A stretch of DNA of 64,000 bases from Variovorax gossypii (GCF_003965815.1 NZ_RXOE01000001.1:1426001-1490000); one strand, 5' to 3'. Shown: positions 34,313-44,135, counted from the stretch's first letter. Notes: generated from the sequence alone by a model not told the origin. Made by a program: numbers and translations.

Positions 34313-35875
34313 CTAGTGCGCGCCGGCGGCGGCATCGCCACCTGCTCCACCCTTCTGAGGCCTCGCCAGCCACACCAGCGGGATCAGCAACAGGAACAGG
34401 ATCGCCGACGCATAGAAGATGTCGTTGGTCGCCAGCATGTAGGACTGCTGGTCGACGATGCGATTGATCTGCCCCATCACCTGGTCGGTGCCGAAGCCGT
34501 TGGCGTTGAGCCCGGCCATCGCGCTCGTAGCCGCGTTGTTGCCCTGGTTGACCGTTTCGGCCAGCTGGGCGTGGTGCAGTGTCGCGCGGTTGTCCCACAG
34601 CGTGGTCGTGATCGAGGTGCCCATCGCGCCCGCGGTGATCCGCAGGAAGTTCGACAGCCCCGAGGCGGCCGGGATGCGGTCGGGCGTGAGGCCCGACAGC
34701 GTGATCGTCACCAGCGGGATGAAGAAGAACGCCATCGCGATGCCCTGGATGATCGTCGGGATGATGATCGTCACGAAGTCGGCCTGCGTGTTGAAGTTCG
34801 AACGCATCCAAAGCACCAGCGCGAACACCAGGAACGAGAAGGTCGCGTAGCGGCGCGGGTCGATCTTGGCCACCGTGAGCCCAACCACCGGCGAGAAGAA
34901 GATGGCCAGCAGCCCCACGGGCGCCATGATCATCCCCGCCTGCGTGGCGGTGTATCCCATCCACTGCTGAAGCCACAGCGGCAGCAGCACCACGTTGCCG
35001 AAGAAGAGGCCGTAGGCCACCGCCGTCGCCACCGCGCCCGACCAGAAGTTGCGGCGCTTGAAGAGCGACAGGTCGACCACCGGATGCTTGTCGGTCAGCT
35101 CCCAGACGAGGAAGAACGCGAAGCCGACGACCGACACCACAGCCAGCGTGACGATCTGCGCGGAGTGGAACCAGTCGAGCTCCTTGCCCTTGTCGAGCAT
35201 GAGCTGCAGCGAGCCCACCCACAGCACCAGCAGCGCAAGGCCGACGGCGTCGATGGGCACCTTGTGCGTGGCGCTCTCGCGCTTGTGGTACAGCGCCCAG
35301 GTGATGGCGGCCGCGACGATGCCCACCGGGATGTTGATGTAGAAGATCCACGGCCACGAGATGTTGTCGGTGATCCAGCCGCCGAGCAGCGGCCCCATCA
35401 CCGGCGCGACCAGCGTGGTCATGGACCACATGGCCATCGCGAGGCCCGCCTTGGCGCGCGGATAGCTCGACAGCAGCAGCGCCTGCGACAGCGGGATCAT
35501 CGGCCCCGCGACGAAGCCCTGCAGCGCGCGGAAGGCGATGAGCGTCGTCATGTTCGGCGCGAGGCCGCACAGCAGCGAGCTGATCATGAACAGGATCACG
35601 CTGGCCATGAACAGGCGTACCTGTCCGAAGCGCTGCGTCATGAAGCCCGTGAGCGGCACCGCGATGGCGTTGGCCACCGCGAAGCTCGTGATGACCCAGG
35701 TGCCCTGCGTGGTGCTCACGCCCAGGTCGCCCGAGATGGCGGGCAGCGACACGTTCGCGATCGACGAGTCGAGCACGTTCATGAAGGTTGCCGCGGAGAG
35801 TGCAACCGTGCCCCAGACGCGGGCTGCGCCCTCGAGCGGCGGATGCGCAACGTATGCAGGAGCAGCGGTGGCCAT
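34313..35875 (-). CDS. emrB: DHA2-family multidrug efflux transporter, EmrB type
   Basis: A 520-residue major-facilitator protein of the 14-helix DHA2 family. The N-terminal part has the family motif LDSSIANVSLPAISGDLG, followed by TWVITSFAVANAIAVPLTG, and motif A and C regions are recognisable (FGQVRLFMASV, GPLLGGWITD). With the EmrA-like adaptor and the NodT-like outer-membrane factor encoded just upstream it would form a tripartite pump that expels hydrophobic toxins, uncouplers or phenolics to the outside. It is the last gene of the marR-nodT-emrA-emrB operon, 53 bases behind emrA. Confidence 0.92.
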   Translation of the reverse strand: MATAAPAYVAHPPLEGAARVWGTVALSAATFMNVLDSSIANVSLPAISGDLGVSTTQGTWVITSFAVANAIAVPLTGFMTQRFGQVRLFMASVILFMISSLLCGLAPNMTTLIAFRALQGFVAGPMIPLSQALLLSSYPRAKAGLAMAMWSMTTLVAPVMGPLLGGWITDNISWPWIFYINIPVGIVAAAITWALYHKRESATHKVPIDAVGLALLVLWVGSLQLMLDKGKELDWFHSAQIVTLAVVSVVGFAFFLVWELTDKHPVVDLSLFKRRNFWSGAVATAVAYGLFFGNVVLLPLWLQQWMGYTATQAGMIMAPVGLLAIFFSPVVGLTVAKIDPRRYATFSFLVFALVLWMRSNFNTQADFVTIIIPTIIQGIAMAFFFIPLVTITLSGLTPDRIPAASGLSNFLRITAGAMGTSITTTLWDNRATLHHAQLAETVNQGNNAATSAMAGLNANGFGTDQVMGQINRIVDQQSYMLATNDIFYASAILFLLLIPLVWLARPQKGGAGGDAAAGAH

Positions 35876-35928
35876 GGGCGGAGCTGTTTACCTGTAAGAC
35901 AAGAAGCGGAGGAAGGACGCGCGGGCGA

Positions 35929-37254
35929 TCAGCCCGGCTGTCCCTGCACTGCCACCGAAGCGCCGCCCGCGGACGACGCGGGACCCTTGGTCGCGGCAGC
36001 GGCGGTGGCCGGCGCGTTGCGTCCGAGGTTGGCGGCGATGATGCGTTCCACCTCGGCATCGGCGCCGCGGTCAAGCTGGCTGTAGACCTGCGTCTGCGTC
36101 AGCGCGGTGGCGCGCGGCGCGTCGGCGAGCATCTTGCCGGTCTTCTGCGAGATGTCGACCTCGGCATCCATCGACAGGCCGATGCGCAGCGGGTTCGCCT
36201 TGAGCTGCTCGGGGTCGAGCGCGATGCGCACGGGCACGCGCTGCACCACCTTGATCCAGTTGCCGGTGGCGTTCTGCGCGGGCAGCAGCGCGAACGCACT
36301 GCCGGTGCCCACGCCCAGGCCGGCGACCTTGCCGGAGTATTCGACCTTCTTGCCGTAGACGTCGGCCGTGAGCTTCACGGGCTGGTCGATGCGGATGTTG
36401 CGCAGCTGCACTTCCTTGAAGTTGGCGTCGACCCACAGCTGGTTGAGCGGCACGATCGACATCATCGGCGTGCCGGCCGAGACGCGCTGGCCGAGCTGCA
36501 CCGTGCGCTTGGCGACGTAGCCGTCGACCGGCGCGGGCATGGCCACGCGCTGGGTGGCGAGGTAGGCCTCGCGCACCTTGGCGGCGGCGGCCAGCACGCT
36601 CGGGTGCTGGGACACGCTGGTGCCTTCGGTCAGCGACTGGTTGCTGACCAGCGCCTCGCGCGCCGCCGTCACGCCGGCCTGCGCGGCGGCGAGCTGGCTC
36701 TTGGCCGTGTCGAGCTGCGTCTCGGCGTGGTTGAGTTCTTCCTTCGACACGGCGCCGTTGCCCGACAGCGCGCGGCGGCGTTGCAGGTCGTCCTGCGCCT
36801 TGGCGATGTCGCTCTGCGCCTTGACGATGTCGGCCTGGCGCAGCGCGACCTGCGCGGCCAGCGAGCCGTTGTTGGCGTACAGCGTGCGCGTCTGGCGCAC
36901 GGTCTGCGCGAGTGCGGCCTCGGCCTGCTCCAGCGCCACCTTGGCGTCGGCCGGGTCGAGCTGCACCAGCGGTTGGCCGGCCTTCACGAAGTCGGTGTCG
37001 TCGGCGTTGATGGCCATCACCGTGCCGCCGATCTGCGGGGTGATCTGGATGACGTTGCCCTGCACGTAGGCGTTGTCGGTGTCCTCGTAGTGGCTGGCCA
37101 CCAGCCATTCGTAGAGACCCCAGCCGCCGCCGGCGACGATCACCACCGCGGCGAGCGCGGTGAGTGCGCGGCGGCGCTTGCCGTTGCCGGCGGGCGCCTC
37201 GGGGGCGGCGGAAGCTGCGGCTGCAGCGGGCGTCGGAGTGTTGTTGTCGCTCAT
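35929..37254 (-). CDS. emrA: EmrA-like membrane fusion protein
   Basis: A 441-residue periplasmic adaptor (HlyD/EmrA family). A single membrane anchor near residues 29-50 (ALTALAAVVIVAGGGWGLYEW) is followed by TDNAYVQGNVIQITPQIGG, the hallmark of the EmrA barrel and lipoyl domain, then a long helical hairpin at about residues 90-215 rich in Ala and Gln, and the closing beta barrel (YVAKRTVQLGQRVSAGTPM). It bridges EmrB and the outer-membrane channel. The N- and C-termini are Ala/Pro-rich and look flexible. Confidence 0.92.
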   Translation of the reverse strand: MSDNNTPTPAAAAASAAPEAPAGNGKRRRALTALAAVVIVAGGGWGLYEWLVASHYEDTDNAYVQGNVIQITPQIGGTVMAINADDTDFVKAGQPLVQLDPADAKVALEQAEAALAQTVRQTRTLYANNGSLAAQVALRQADIVKAQSDIAKAQDDLQRRRALSGNGAVSKEELNHAETQLDTAKSQLAAAQAGVTAAREALVSNQSLTEGTSVSQHPSVLAAAAKVREAYLATQRVAMPAPVDGYVAKRTVQLGQRVSAGTPMMSIVPLNQLWVDANFKEVQLRNIRIDQPVKLTADVYGKKVEYSGKVAGLGVGTGSAFALLPAQNATGNWIKVVQRVPVRIALDPEQLKANPLRIGLSMDAEVDISQKTGKMLADAPRATALTQTQVYSQLDRGADAEVERIIAANLGRNAPATAAAATKGPASSAGGASVAVQGQPG

Positions 37255-37312
37255 GATGAAGTTCTTTCCGAAGACGAAGGGGTCGGGCCGGGCTGTACCT
37301 GGGCTGTGCCGG

Positions 37313-38788
37313 TCAGTTCAGCGGGGCCGAGGGAGCCGATGCCGTGGCGGTGGCCGGGGGCTGCCAGCCGCCGCCCAGCGCGCGCGCCAGGCCCACCTGG
37401 GTGTCGAGCGCGCGGGCGGCGAGATCGACGGCCAGGCGGCGCTGCGCCAGCACGGAGGTTTCGGCGGTCAGCACGTTGAGGTAGTTGCCGAGGCCCGCGC
37501 GGTAGCGCTGCACGGCGATGTCGTAGGCACCTTCGGCGGCCGTCTGCGCGGCGCGCTGCTCGGCCTGCTGGCGGGTGATCGACTGCGCGCTCGTGACCTG
37601 GTCGGCCGCGTCGCGCACCGCGTCGATCACGGTGGCGTTGTAGCTTTCGATGGCCACATCGAGGTCGGCCGACTTGCCGCGCAGGTTGGCGCGCAGCTTG
37701 CCGCCTTCGAAGATCGGCAGGCTGATGGCCGGGCCCACGCCCCACTGCTCGCTGCCCGACTTCAGCAGCTTGCCGAAGCCCAGGCTCTGGAAGCCTGCGA
37801 AGGCCGTGAGATTCACGTTGGGATAGAAGAGCGTCTTCGCGTTGGCTACGTCGCTCGCGGCGGCCTCGACGCGCCAGCGCGCGGCGGCGATGTCGGCGCG
37901 GCGGCCGAGCAGGTCGGCCGGGATGTTCGCCTGCAGCGCCATCGGCTTCACGCCCGCCAGCACCGGCGGCTTGAGCGAGGCGGTCACGTTCGGCTGGGCG
38001 ACGAGCGCGTCGAGCGCGTGCTGCTGCAGCGCGATCTGCTCGTTGAGCGATTCGATCTGCTGGCGTGCCTCGGGCAGGCCGCCCTCGCTCTGGCGCAGTT
38101 CGAGGCGGGTGTCGAGGCCGGCGGAAACGCGGTCGCGCACCAGCTTCAGCGTTTCGTCGCGCTGAGCGAGCGTGCGCTGGGCAACGGTGAGCTGGTCGTT
38201 CAGGCGCGCCCACTGGAAGTAGCTGCGTGCCACGTTGCTCGCGAGCAGCACGCGGGCCGCGTCGGCGTCGGCGGCGGCGGCATTGGCGGCGCCGATGGCG
38301 GTGTCGAGCGCAGTGCGGTTCTTGCCGAAGAAGTCGAGCTCCCAGCTGGCGCTCAGCTGCAGCAGGCCGATGTTCTGCGTGGAGCCGCCCAGCGGTGCCG
38401 GGTAGATGTAGTTGCTGTTGAACTTCTGGCGGTTCAGGTCGAGGTCGCCCTTGACCTGCGGCTTGAGCGCCGCGCCCGCGATGTCGGCCGAAGCTTGCGC
38501 GCGCGCGAGGCGGGCTTGCGCGACCTGCAGGTTGGGATTGCCGGCCACCGCTTGGTCGATGAGCGAGTTGAGCTGCGAATCGCCGAAGGCGAGCCACCAC
38601 TGGCCATCCAGGCGGGACACCGGGACTGCGGCGCTGTCGGGCGCGATGCCCAGCGACGACGCGTCGCGCAGCCTGGCCTGCGAGCCGATGCCGGCCATGT
38701 CGGCGCAGCCGGCGAGTGCGACCACCAGCAGTGCGGCGGCCACGACGGGAGTGCGACGCACGGCGCGCACGGCGAGGGAATCAGTCAT
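37313..38788 (-). CDS. NodT-family outer membrane efflux lipoprotein
   Basis: A 491-residue outer-membrane factor. The signal ends in VALAGC with lipid-attachment Cys28. Two outer-membrane-efflux repeats follow (WWLAFGDSQLNSLIDQAV, and the later GKLRANLRGKSADLDVAIESYN), giving the TolC-like barrel and tunnel. It completes the tripartite pump with the EmrA- and EmrB-like proteins. The start codon ATG 38788 lies 8 bases inside the end of the marR gene, so translation is coupled. Confidence 0.92.
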   Translation of the reverse strand: MTDSLAVRAVRRTPVVAAALLVVALAGCADMAGIGSQARLRDASSLGIAPDSAAVPVSRLDGQWWLAFGDSQLNSLIDQAVAGNPNLQVAQARLARAQASADIAGAALKPQVKGDLDLNRQKFNSNYIYPAPLGGSTQNIGLLQLSASWELDFFGKNRTALDTAIGAANAAAADADAARVLLASNVARSYFQWARLNDQLTVAQRTLAQRDETLKLVRDRVSAGLDTRLELRQSEGGLPEARQQIESLNEQIALQQHALDALVAQPNVTASLKPPVLAGVKPMALQANIPADLLGRRADIAAARWRVEAAASDVANAKTLFYPNVNLTAFAGFQSLGFGKLLKSGSEQWGVGPAISLPIFEGGKLRANLRGKSADLDVAIESYNATVIDAVRDAADQVTSAQSITRQQAEQRAAQTAAEGAYDIAVQRYRAGLGNYLNVLTAETSVLAQRRLAVDLAARALDTQVGLARALGGGWQPPATATASAPSAPLN

Positions 38789-39320
38789 TTTTATCTCCAC
38801 GGGCCGCGAGGGCCTGGGCGTTGTCGAGGATGCGGCGCAGATAACCCTTGAGCTGCTCCCACTCCTCCATGGTGAAACCTGCGAGGTGCTCGTTCTGCAC
38901 CCTGCTGAGCACGTGCGGCACTTCCTTGGCGGCAGCACGGCCTTCGTCGGTGAGCTCGATGTTGACCACGCGACGGTCTTCGAGCGAGCGCACGCGGCGG
39001 CACAGGCCCTTGGCCTCGAGGCGGTCGAGCAGGCGCGTCATGGCGCCGGTGTCGAGCTCGCAGGCACGGGCCAGCTCGGCCACTGTGGTGGCGGCGCCGA
39101 CGTGCAGCTTGTAGAGAGGCACCCACTGCGGATAGGTAGGACTGCCCGGCTCGCACATGCGGGTTTCGACCGACTGGCCGACCGCCGTGACGATGCGGCG
39201 CATCAGGTAGCCGATGCTGTCCTCTGCCCGGTAGGTCTCGGGGCTATAGAAAGCGACGGACGCACGACGCTCCTCGCCGGCGGGAACCGACGGGTCTTGA
39301 GGGGTGTTGGCATCGCTCAT
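38781..39320 (-). CDS. MarR family regulator of the efflux operon
   Basis: A 179-residue winged-helix repressor. The DNA-binding core covers about residues 70-130: TTVAELARACELDTGAMTRL is the helix-turn-helix and RVRSLEDRRVVNIELTDEG the wing. MarR repressors release DNA when they bind phenolic or other toxic ligands. It is first in the operon with nodT, emrA and emrB and faces a MarR-like operator at 39332, so it should repress its own operon and perhaps the divergent ABC exporter. A single cysteine is visible (Cys56 in RMCEPGS), so thiol control is possible but not evident. Confidence 0.93.
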   Translation of the reverse strand: MSDANTPQDPSVPAGEERRASVAFYSPETYRAEDSIGYLMRRIVTAVGQSVETRMCEPGSPTYPQWVPLYKLHVGAATTVAELARACELDTGAMTRLLDRLEAKGLCRRVRSLEDRRVVNIELTDEGRAAAKEVPHVLSRVQNEHLAGFTMEEWEQLKGYLRRILDNAQALAARGDKND

Positions 39321-39331
39321 GGACCAAATAT

Positions 39332-39349
39332 TAGTTGCCTCGGCAATTA
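39332..39349. promoter_or_regulatory. MarR-type operator
   Basis: TAGTTGCCTCGGCAATTA is an 18-base dyad (TTGCC-TC-GGCAA core, one mismatch in the outer arms) of the TAGTTGCC..GGCAACTA form common before MarR-emrAB operons. It lies 12 bases from the marR start and 48 bases from the divergent ABC exporter. Confidence 0.65.
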
Positions 39350-39396
39350 TTGTCAAGGCTACCTTTGTAGAGGCAAGGGATCGGTAGAATCGGCGC

Positions 39397-41181
39397 ATGG
39401 CTTCCACCCCACCGTCTTCCATGGCCAAGGGCTCGCCCCGATCGCTCTCGGGCCTGAGCCCTTTTCTTCGCCCGTACCGTGTGCAGATCGTGCTGGCGGG
39501 CCTGTTTCTGGTGCTGGCGGCGGTCACCACGCTGGCTTTTCCTATCGCCCTGCGCAGCCTGATTGACAACGGTCTCATCAGCTCCGACAAGGGCGCGCAG
39601 ACCATGGCGCTGCGCGAGCACTTCGGCGCCCTCTTCGCCGTGGCCGTGGCGCTGGGCGTCTTCTCGGCGGCGCGCTTCTATACGGTGAGCTGGCTGGGCG
39701 AGCGCGTGACGGCCGACATCCGCAACGCCGTCTACGGCCACGTGCTCAAGCAGAGCCCCGTTTTCTTCGAGACCACGCAGACCGGCGAGGTGCTGTCGCG
39801 CCTGACGGCCGACACCACGCTGGTGCAGACGGTCGTCGGCTCCTCGCTGAGCATGGGCCTGCGCAATGCGGTGATGGGCGTGGGCGCCCTGGCCGTGCTG
39901 ATCTGGACCAACCCCTACGTGATGGTGCAGGTGCTGGGCATCCTCGTGCTGGTGGTGCTGCCCAGCATGGTGTTCGGCCGCCGCGTGCGCAAGCTCTCGC
40001 GCGCCAGCCAGGATCGCGTGGCCGACTCGAGTGCCATTGCCGCCGAGGTGCTGAATGCCATTCCGGTGGTGCAGAGCTACACCGCCGAAGGCCGCGAGGC
40101 CGCGCGCTTCAGCGGCTCGACAGAGAACGCCTTCCGCACCGCCGTTCGCCGCACACGGGCGCGATCGGTGCTGGTGGCGTTCATCATCATCGCGACCTCG
40201 GCGGCGCTGCTCTGGGGCCTCTACCAGGGCACGCAGGCCGTCCTGCGCGGCGACATCACCGCCGGCCACCTGGGCCAGACCGTCGTCTATGTCGCCATCC
40301 TCGCCAGCGCGACCGCCGTGCTCGGCGAGGTATACGGCGACCTGCTGCGCGCGGCCGGCGCGACCGAGCGGTTGATGGAGCTGCTGCATGCGCCCGCGGC
40401 CATCGTTTCACCCGCGAACCCGGCGATTGCCCCCGTGCCGGTCGCGGGCAGTGCCATCAGGTTCGACGCGGTGACCTTCCACTACCCTTCCCGCCCCGGC
40501 ACTCCGGCCTTGCGCGACTTCAGCCTCGACATCGCGCCGGGCGAAACCGTGGCGCTGGTCGGTTCGAGCGGCGCGGGCAAGAGCACCGTGTTCCAGCTGC
40601 TGCTGCGCTACTACGACCCGCAATCGGGCCGCTTGCTGCTCGACGGCGCGCCGCTGGCGTCCCTTGCCCTGCCCGAGCTGCGCACCCGCATCGGCTTGGT
40701 TCCGCAGGATGCCGTGATCTTCTCGGCCAGCGCGCTGGACAACATCCGCTACGGCCGCCCCGAAGCCACGACGGAAGAAGTGCAGGCCGCGGCTCGCGCC
40801 GCCTTCGCCCACGACTTCCTGCAGGCACTGCCCGAGGGCTACGACACCTTCCTCGGCGAGCGAGGCGTGCGCCTGTCGGGCGGCCAGCGCCAGCGCATCG
40901 CGATCGCGCGCGCGATCCTGAAGAACCCGCCGCTGCTGCTGCTCGACGAAGCCACGAGCGCGCTCGACGCGGAGAGCGAGCGCATGGTGCAGGCCGCACT
41001 CGAATCGGCGATGGAGAACCGGACCACGCTGGTGATCGCGCACCGCCTGGCGACGGTGCAGAAGGCCGACCGCATCGTGGTGCTGGACCACGGCGGGATC
41101 GTCGAACAGGGAACGCACGCGACGCTGGTCGCGCAGGGCGGCGTGTATGCGCGGCTGGCCGCGCTCCAATTCACGGCCTGA
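39397..41181 (+). CDS. ABCB-type ABC exporter (fused membrane and ATPase domains)
   Basis: A 594-residue half-transporter: six membrane helices in residues 25-320 (LAAVTTLAFPIALRSLID near the start) and a C-terminal ATPase. Walker A GSSGAGKST begins at residue 389, the signature is LSGGQRQR, and Walker B ends LLLLDEA with Asp517; the H-loop is IAHRLATV. It would work as a homodimer and export lipids, peptides or drugs; it resembles MsbA-like and TAP-like exporters, but the essential MsbA is not implied. It is divergent from marR with a 76-base shared region containing the MarR-type operator, so it may belong to the same stress response. Confidence 0.92.
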   Translation: MASTPPSSMAKGSPRSLSGLSPFLRPYRVQIVLAGLFLVLAAVTTLAFPIALRSLIDNGLISSDKGAQTMALREHFGALFAVAVALGVFSAARFYTVSWLGERVTADIRNAVYGHVLKQSPVFFETTQTGEVLSRLTADTTLVQTVVGSSLSMGLRNAVMGVGALAVLIWTNPYVMVQVLGILVLVVLPSMVFGRRVRKLSRASQDRVADSSAIAAEVLNAIPVVQSYTAEGREAARFSGSTENAFRTAVRRTRARSVLVAFIIIATSAALLWGLYQGTQAVLRGDITAGHLGQTVVYVAILASATAVLGEVYGDLLRAAGATERLMELLHAPAAIVSPANPAIAPVPVAGSAIRFDAVTFHYPSRPGTPALRDFSLDIAPGETVALVGSSGAGKSTVFQLLLRYYDPQSGRLLLDGAPLASLALPELRTRIGLVPQDAVIFSASALDNIRYGRPEATTEEVQAAARAAFAHDFLQALPEGYDTFLGERGVRLSGGQRQRIAIARAILKNPPLLLLDEATSALDAESERMVQAALESAMENRTTLVIAHRLATVQKADRIVVLDHGGIVEQGTHATLVAQGGVYARLAALQFTA

Positions 41182-41202
41182 ACGGCCCCGCCCCTGGCCG
41201 GA

Positions 41203-41670
41203 TTACTGCAGGGTTTCCTTCAGCCCGGCCGGAATCGGCAGCGCCATCACCGGAATGCCTTCGTCGAGCAGCGCTTCCGTCTGCTCGGGCGTCGCCTGGC
41301 CTCGAATGCCGCGCTCCTTGGTCTCGCCGTAGTGCATCTTCCGGGCCTCGTCCGCGAAACGGTCGCCGACGTCCTCGGTCTTCGCCAGCACCTCGCGCAC
41401 GGCGCGCATCCAGCGAGCTTCGGGCGAGATGTCGGCGGGAACGTTGGAAGAAGCAGTTGCTGCCGCGGGCGCAGGCGCGGCGGCCTCCTGCGGCGCCTTG
41501 GCGTTGCCCAGGTTGAGGCGCGGCGCGCTCAGCAGCTTGACGATGCCGGTGTCGCCGCAGACCGGGCACTCGACCAGGCCTGAAGCCAGCTGGGTCTCGA
41601 AATCCTCGCTCGAGGCGAACCAGCCTTCGAAGCCATGGCCGTGGGTGCAGCGGAGATCGAGAACCTTCAT
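41203..41670 (-). CDS. DUF1178 family protein
   Basis: A 155-residue protein of a family widespread in proteobacteria and of unknown function. The N-terminus MKVLDLRCTHGHGFEGWF and the later ECPVCGDTG give two cysteine pairs suitable for a zinc ribbon. A low-complexity Ala linker (about residues 63-76) leads to a conserved C-terminal helical segment with GETKERGIRGQATPEQ. It is the last gene of a short run behind nuoN and converges with the ABC exporter, 21 bases away. Confidence 0.9.
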   Translation of the reverse strand: MKVLDLRCTHGHGFEGWFASSEDFETQLASGLVECPVCGDTGIVKLLSAPRLNLGNAKAPQEAAAPAPAAATASSNVPADISPEARWMRAVREVLAKTEDVGDRFADEARKMHYGETKERGIRGQATPEQTEALLDEGIPVMALPIPAGLKETLQ

Positions 41671-41677
41671 GCGCGGA

Positions 41678-42292
41678 TTATCCCGCGCTGCCTTGAGCAG
41701 GCGCGGGCTGCCAATCCAGAGCCCATGCGCCTGAAAGGACGTTCTGCAGCCAGAGCGTGCAGGTCAGGGTCTTGGCGTCGGTGACCTTGCCTTCGCGGCA
41801 CCAGCCGGCCAGTTCGTCGGGAGTGGCCGTGAAAACGTCGAGGAACTCGCCGTGGTCGAGCTGCCGCTCACCGAGCGAAAGGCCCCGCGCGAAGTAGATA
41901 TGGATGATCTCGGTCGAGTAGGCCACCGCGAGGTGCATGGCACCGGCGTAAGCCCATTCGCGTGCCGTGTAGCCGGTCTCCTCGATCAGCTCGCGCCGGC
42001 CGCAGTCGAACGGGTCTTCACCCGCATCGAGCTTGCCCGCGGGAAACTCGATCATCACGTGGTCGACCGGGTAGCGGAACTGCCGCTCCAGCACGATGCG
42101 GCCGTCGTCCAGCAGCGGAATCACGACCACGGCACCGGGATGCACTACGTACTCCCGCGTAGCGCTGTGGCCGTCGGGCAGGCGGATGGTGTCGCGCCGG
42201 GCCCGCAGGAACTTGCCCTCGAACAGCTCCTCGCGGCTCAAGAGCTCTTCCTTCAGGTGCGAATCGGTGGCGTCGGTGGGCTTGGTGGTCAT
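41678..42292 (-). CDS. NUDIX hydrolase, ADP-ribose pyrophosphatase type
   Basis: A 204-residue Nudix enzyme. The Nudix box is intact: Gly at the start of GKLDAGE and then RELIEETGY, matching Gx5Ex7REUxEExGU, so it should be catalytically active, in contrast to the NrtR-like protein at 12820. The upstream proline-rich strand VVVIPLLDDGRIVLERQFRYP and the length fit ADP-ribose pyrophosphatases of the NudF type, which hydrolyse ADP-ribose to AMP and ribose phosphate. It lies 10 bases behind the DUF2818 gene in the tail of the nuo gene run. Confidence 0.9.
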   Translation of the reverse strand: MTTKPTDATDSHLKEELLSREELFEGKFLRARRDTIRLPDGHSATREYVVHPGAVVVIPLLDDGRIVLERQFRYPVDHVMIEFPAGKLDAGEDPFDCGRRELIEETGYTAREWAYAGAMHLAVAYSTEIIHIYFARGLSLGERQLDHGEFLDVFTATPDELAGWCREGKVTDAKTLTCTLWLQNVLSGAWALDWQPAPAQGSAG

Positions 42293-42302
42293 GAGATCGT
42301 CT

Positions 42303-42608
42303 TCAGTGCCTGTGCTTCATCAGGTAGCGCCAGGTGAACCCCGGAAAGGCCAGCACGATGAACAGCGCGCCGGTCACCGCGTAGAACTCCCAGCCCTGAG
42401 CGGCGATCTGCCCTGCCCTGCGCTCGAACAGCAACCCGATGCCGCCGGCCAGAAAGTACAAGACCACCAGCTCGGCGAGGCGCACCGCGAGCGACTTGGG
42501 AGCAGTCGCCAGCGGCACGACGCCGAACAGGCGGTCGTTGAAGAACGGCAGGTTGGCGGCCACCAGGGCCACCAGCAATACGACCCAGACCGACGCGGTT
42601 TGCGACAC
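42303..42608 (-). CDS. DUF2818 family small membrane protein
   Basis: A 101-residue membrane protein with three hydrophobic segments (VWVVLLVALVAANLPFF, LAVRLAELVVLYFLAGGIGLL, and the region around GALFIVLAFPGFTWRYL). The family is typically found directly behind nuoN in Burkholderiales, as here (15 bases), and may support complex I assembly, though this is not shown. Translation starts at GTG 42608. Confidence 0.88.
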   Translation of the reverse strand: MSQTASVWVVLLVALVAANLPFFNDRLFGVVPLATAPKSLAVRLAELVVLYFLAGGIGLLFERRAGQIAAQGWEFYAVTGALFIVLAFPGFTWRYLMKHRH

Positions 42609-42623
42609 CCGAGGCCGGCCGCG

Positions 42624-44111
42624 TCAGTGGGCCAGGGTTGCCACGATCGCGTCGTAGCAGAGCGTCATCAGGCCGCCGGGCACGATGCCCAGGATCAGGA
42701 TCAGCGCGCCGTTGATCGTGAGCACCGTACGCACGTCGCGCGGCGCCGACACGGTGGTGGCCGTGACGGGTGCGTCGAAGTACATGACCTTGACCACGCG
42801 CAGGTAGTAGAAGGCGCCGATCAGCGACATCATCACCGCGAACACGGCCAAGCCGATGTAGATGGCATGGCCCGAGGCGATCAGCGCCTGCAGCACGGCC
42901 AGCTTCGCGTAGAAGCCGACGAGCGGCGGCAGACCGGCCAGCGAGAACATCGCGATCGACATCACGCCGGCGTACAGCGGGCTGCGCTGGTTCAGGCCGG
43001 CCAGGTCGGTGATCTCCTCGCTCTCGAAGCCTTCGCGCGCCAGCAGCAGGATGATGCCGAAGCTCGCCAGCGTCGTCAGCACGTAGGTCACGATGTAGAA
43101 CATCGCGGCGCTGTAGGCGTACTGGGCGTTGTAGGTGCCCTGCTGGTCCGAGCCGGCGACCAGGCCGAGGAGCATGAAGCCCATCTGCGAGATCGTCGAG
43201 TAGGCCAGCATGCGCTTCAGGTTGCTCTGCGCGATGGCGGCCAGGTTGCCGACCAGCAGCGAGGCGATGGCCAGCACGGCGAGCATCTGCTGCCAGTCGA
43301 TGGCCAGCGGCTGCAGTGCATCGACCAGCAGGCGGATGATGATCGCGAAGGCGGCCAGTTCGGGCGCCGCGCCGATCAGCAGCGTGACCGCCGTCGGTGC
43401 GCCCTGGTAGACGTCGGGCACCCACATATGGAACGGAGCTGCGCCCACCTTGAAGGCCAGGCCGGCAACGATGAACACGAGGCCGAACACCAGCACCTGG
43501 TGATTCACCTTGCCGCTCGCGATGGTCTTGAACACTTCGTTCACGTCGAGCGAGCCGGTCGCGCCGTACATCATCGACAGGCCGTACAGCAGGAAGCCGC
43601 TGGCCATGGCGCCGAGCACGAAGTACTTCATGGCCGCTTCGCTGGCCACCGCGTTGTCGCGGCGCAGCGCCACCAGCGCGTAGCTCGACAGCGTCAGCAG
43701 TTCGAGGCCCAGGTAGATCAGCAGGAAGTTGCTGCCCGAGATCATCACGAACATGCCCAGCAGCGCGAACATGCTGATGGTGAACAGTTCGCCGCCGCGC
43801 AGCATCTCGCGGTCGGCCGCGTAGGGACGACCGTAGACCAGCGTGACCATCAGGGCGACGGTGGCGAAGCACTTGAGCCAGTTGCCCATCGGGTCGCTGA
43901 CGACCATGCCGCCGAAGCCGTAGATGGTCTTGGCTTCCGCGGCCTGCAGGCCCGACAGCACGGCGACCACGGCCAGCGTGAGCAGCGTGAGCACATAGGT
44001 GCGGGTACGGCGGGCGCTCGTGTCCGACAGGTCGACCAGCGCAATGATGCAGGCCATGACCAGCAACACGATTTCGGGGTAGATCGTGACCCAGCTGAGT
44101 TTGTCAATCAT
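42624..44111 (-). CDS. nuoN: NADH-quinone oxidoreductase subunit N
   Basis: A 495-residue antiporter-like membrane subunit of complex I with about 14 helices. The conserved TM7 region and proton-channel lysines lie in [21 protein letters not shown] and the next helix, and the N-terminal glutamate-bearing helix has [19 protein letters not shown]. It carries part of the proton-pumping machinery. It is the last nuo gene, 24 bases behind nuoM. Confidence 0.96.
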   Translation of the reverse strand: MIDKLSWVTIYPEIVLLVMACIIALVDLSDTSARRTRTYVLTLLTLAVVAVLSGLQAAEAKTIYGFGGMVVSDPMGNWLKCFATVALMVTLVYGRPYAADREMLRGGELFTISMFALLGMFVMISGSNFLLIYLGLELLTLSSYALVALRRDNAVASEAAMKYFVLGAMASGFLLYGLSMMYGATGSLDVNEVFKTIASGKVNHQVLVFGLVFIVAGLAFKVGAAPFHMWVPDVYQGAPTAVTLLIGAAPELAAFAIIIRLLVDALQPLAIDWQQMLAVLAIASLLVGNLAAIAQSNLKRMLAYSTISQMGFMLLGLVAGSDQQGTYNAQYAYSAAMFYIVTYVLTTLASFGIILLLAREGFESEEITDLAGLNQRSPLYAGVMSIAMFSLAGLPPLVGFYAKLAVLQALIASGHAIYIGLAVFAVMMSLIGAFYYLRVVKVMYFDAPVTATTVSAPRDVRTVLTINGALILILGIVPGGLMTLCYDAIVATLAH

Positions 44112-44135
44112 CTCGTTCTCTTCTTCAGCGTGGCA

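Noticed and set aside
39332-39349. Shared regulation of the MarR and NrtR regions because both contain TAGTTGC
   Set aside because: The MarR dyad is TTGCC-TC-GGCAA and the NrtR-region dyad is AGTTGC-N5-GCAACT; spacing and symmetry differ, so the shared word is probably chance.
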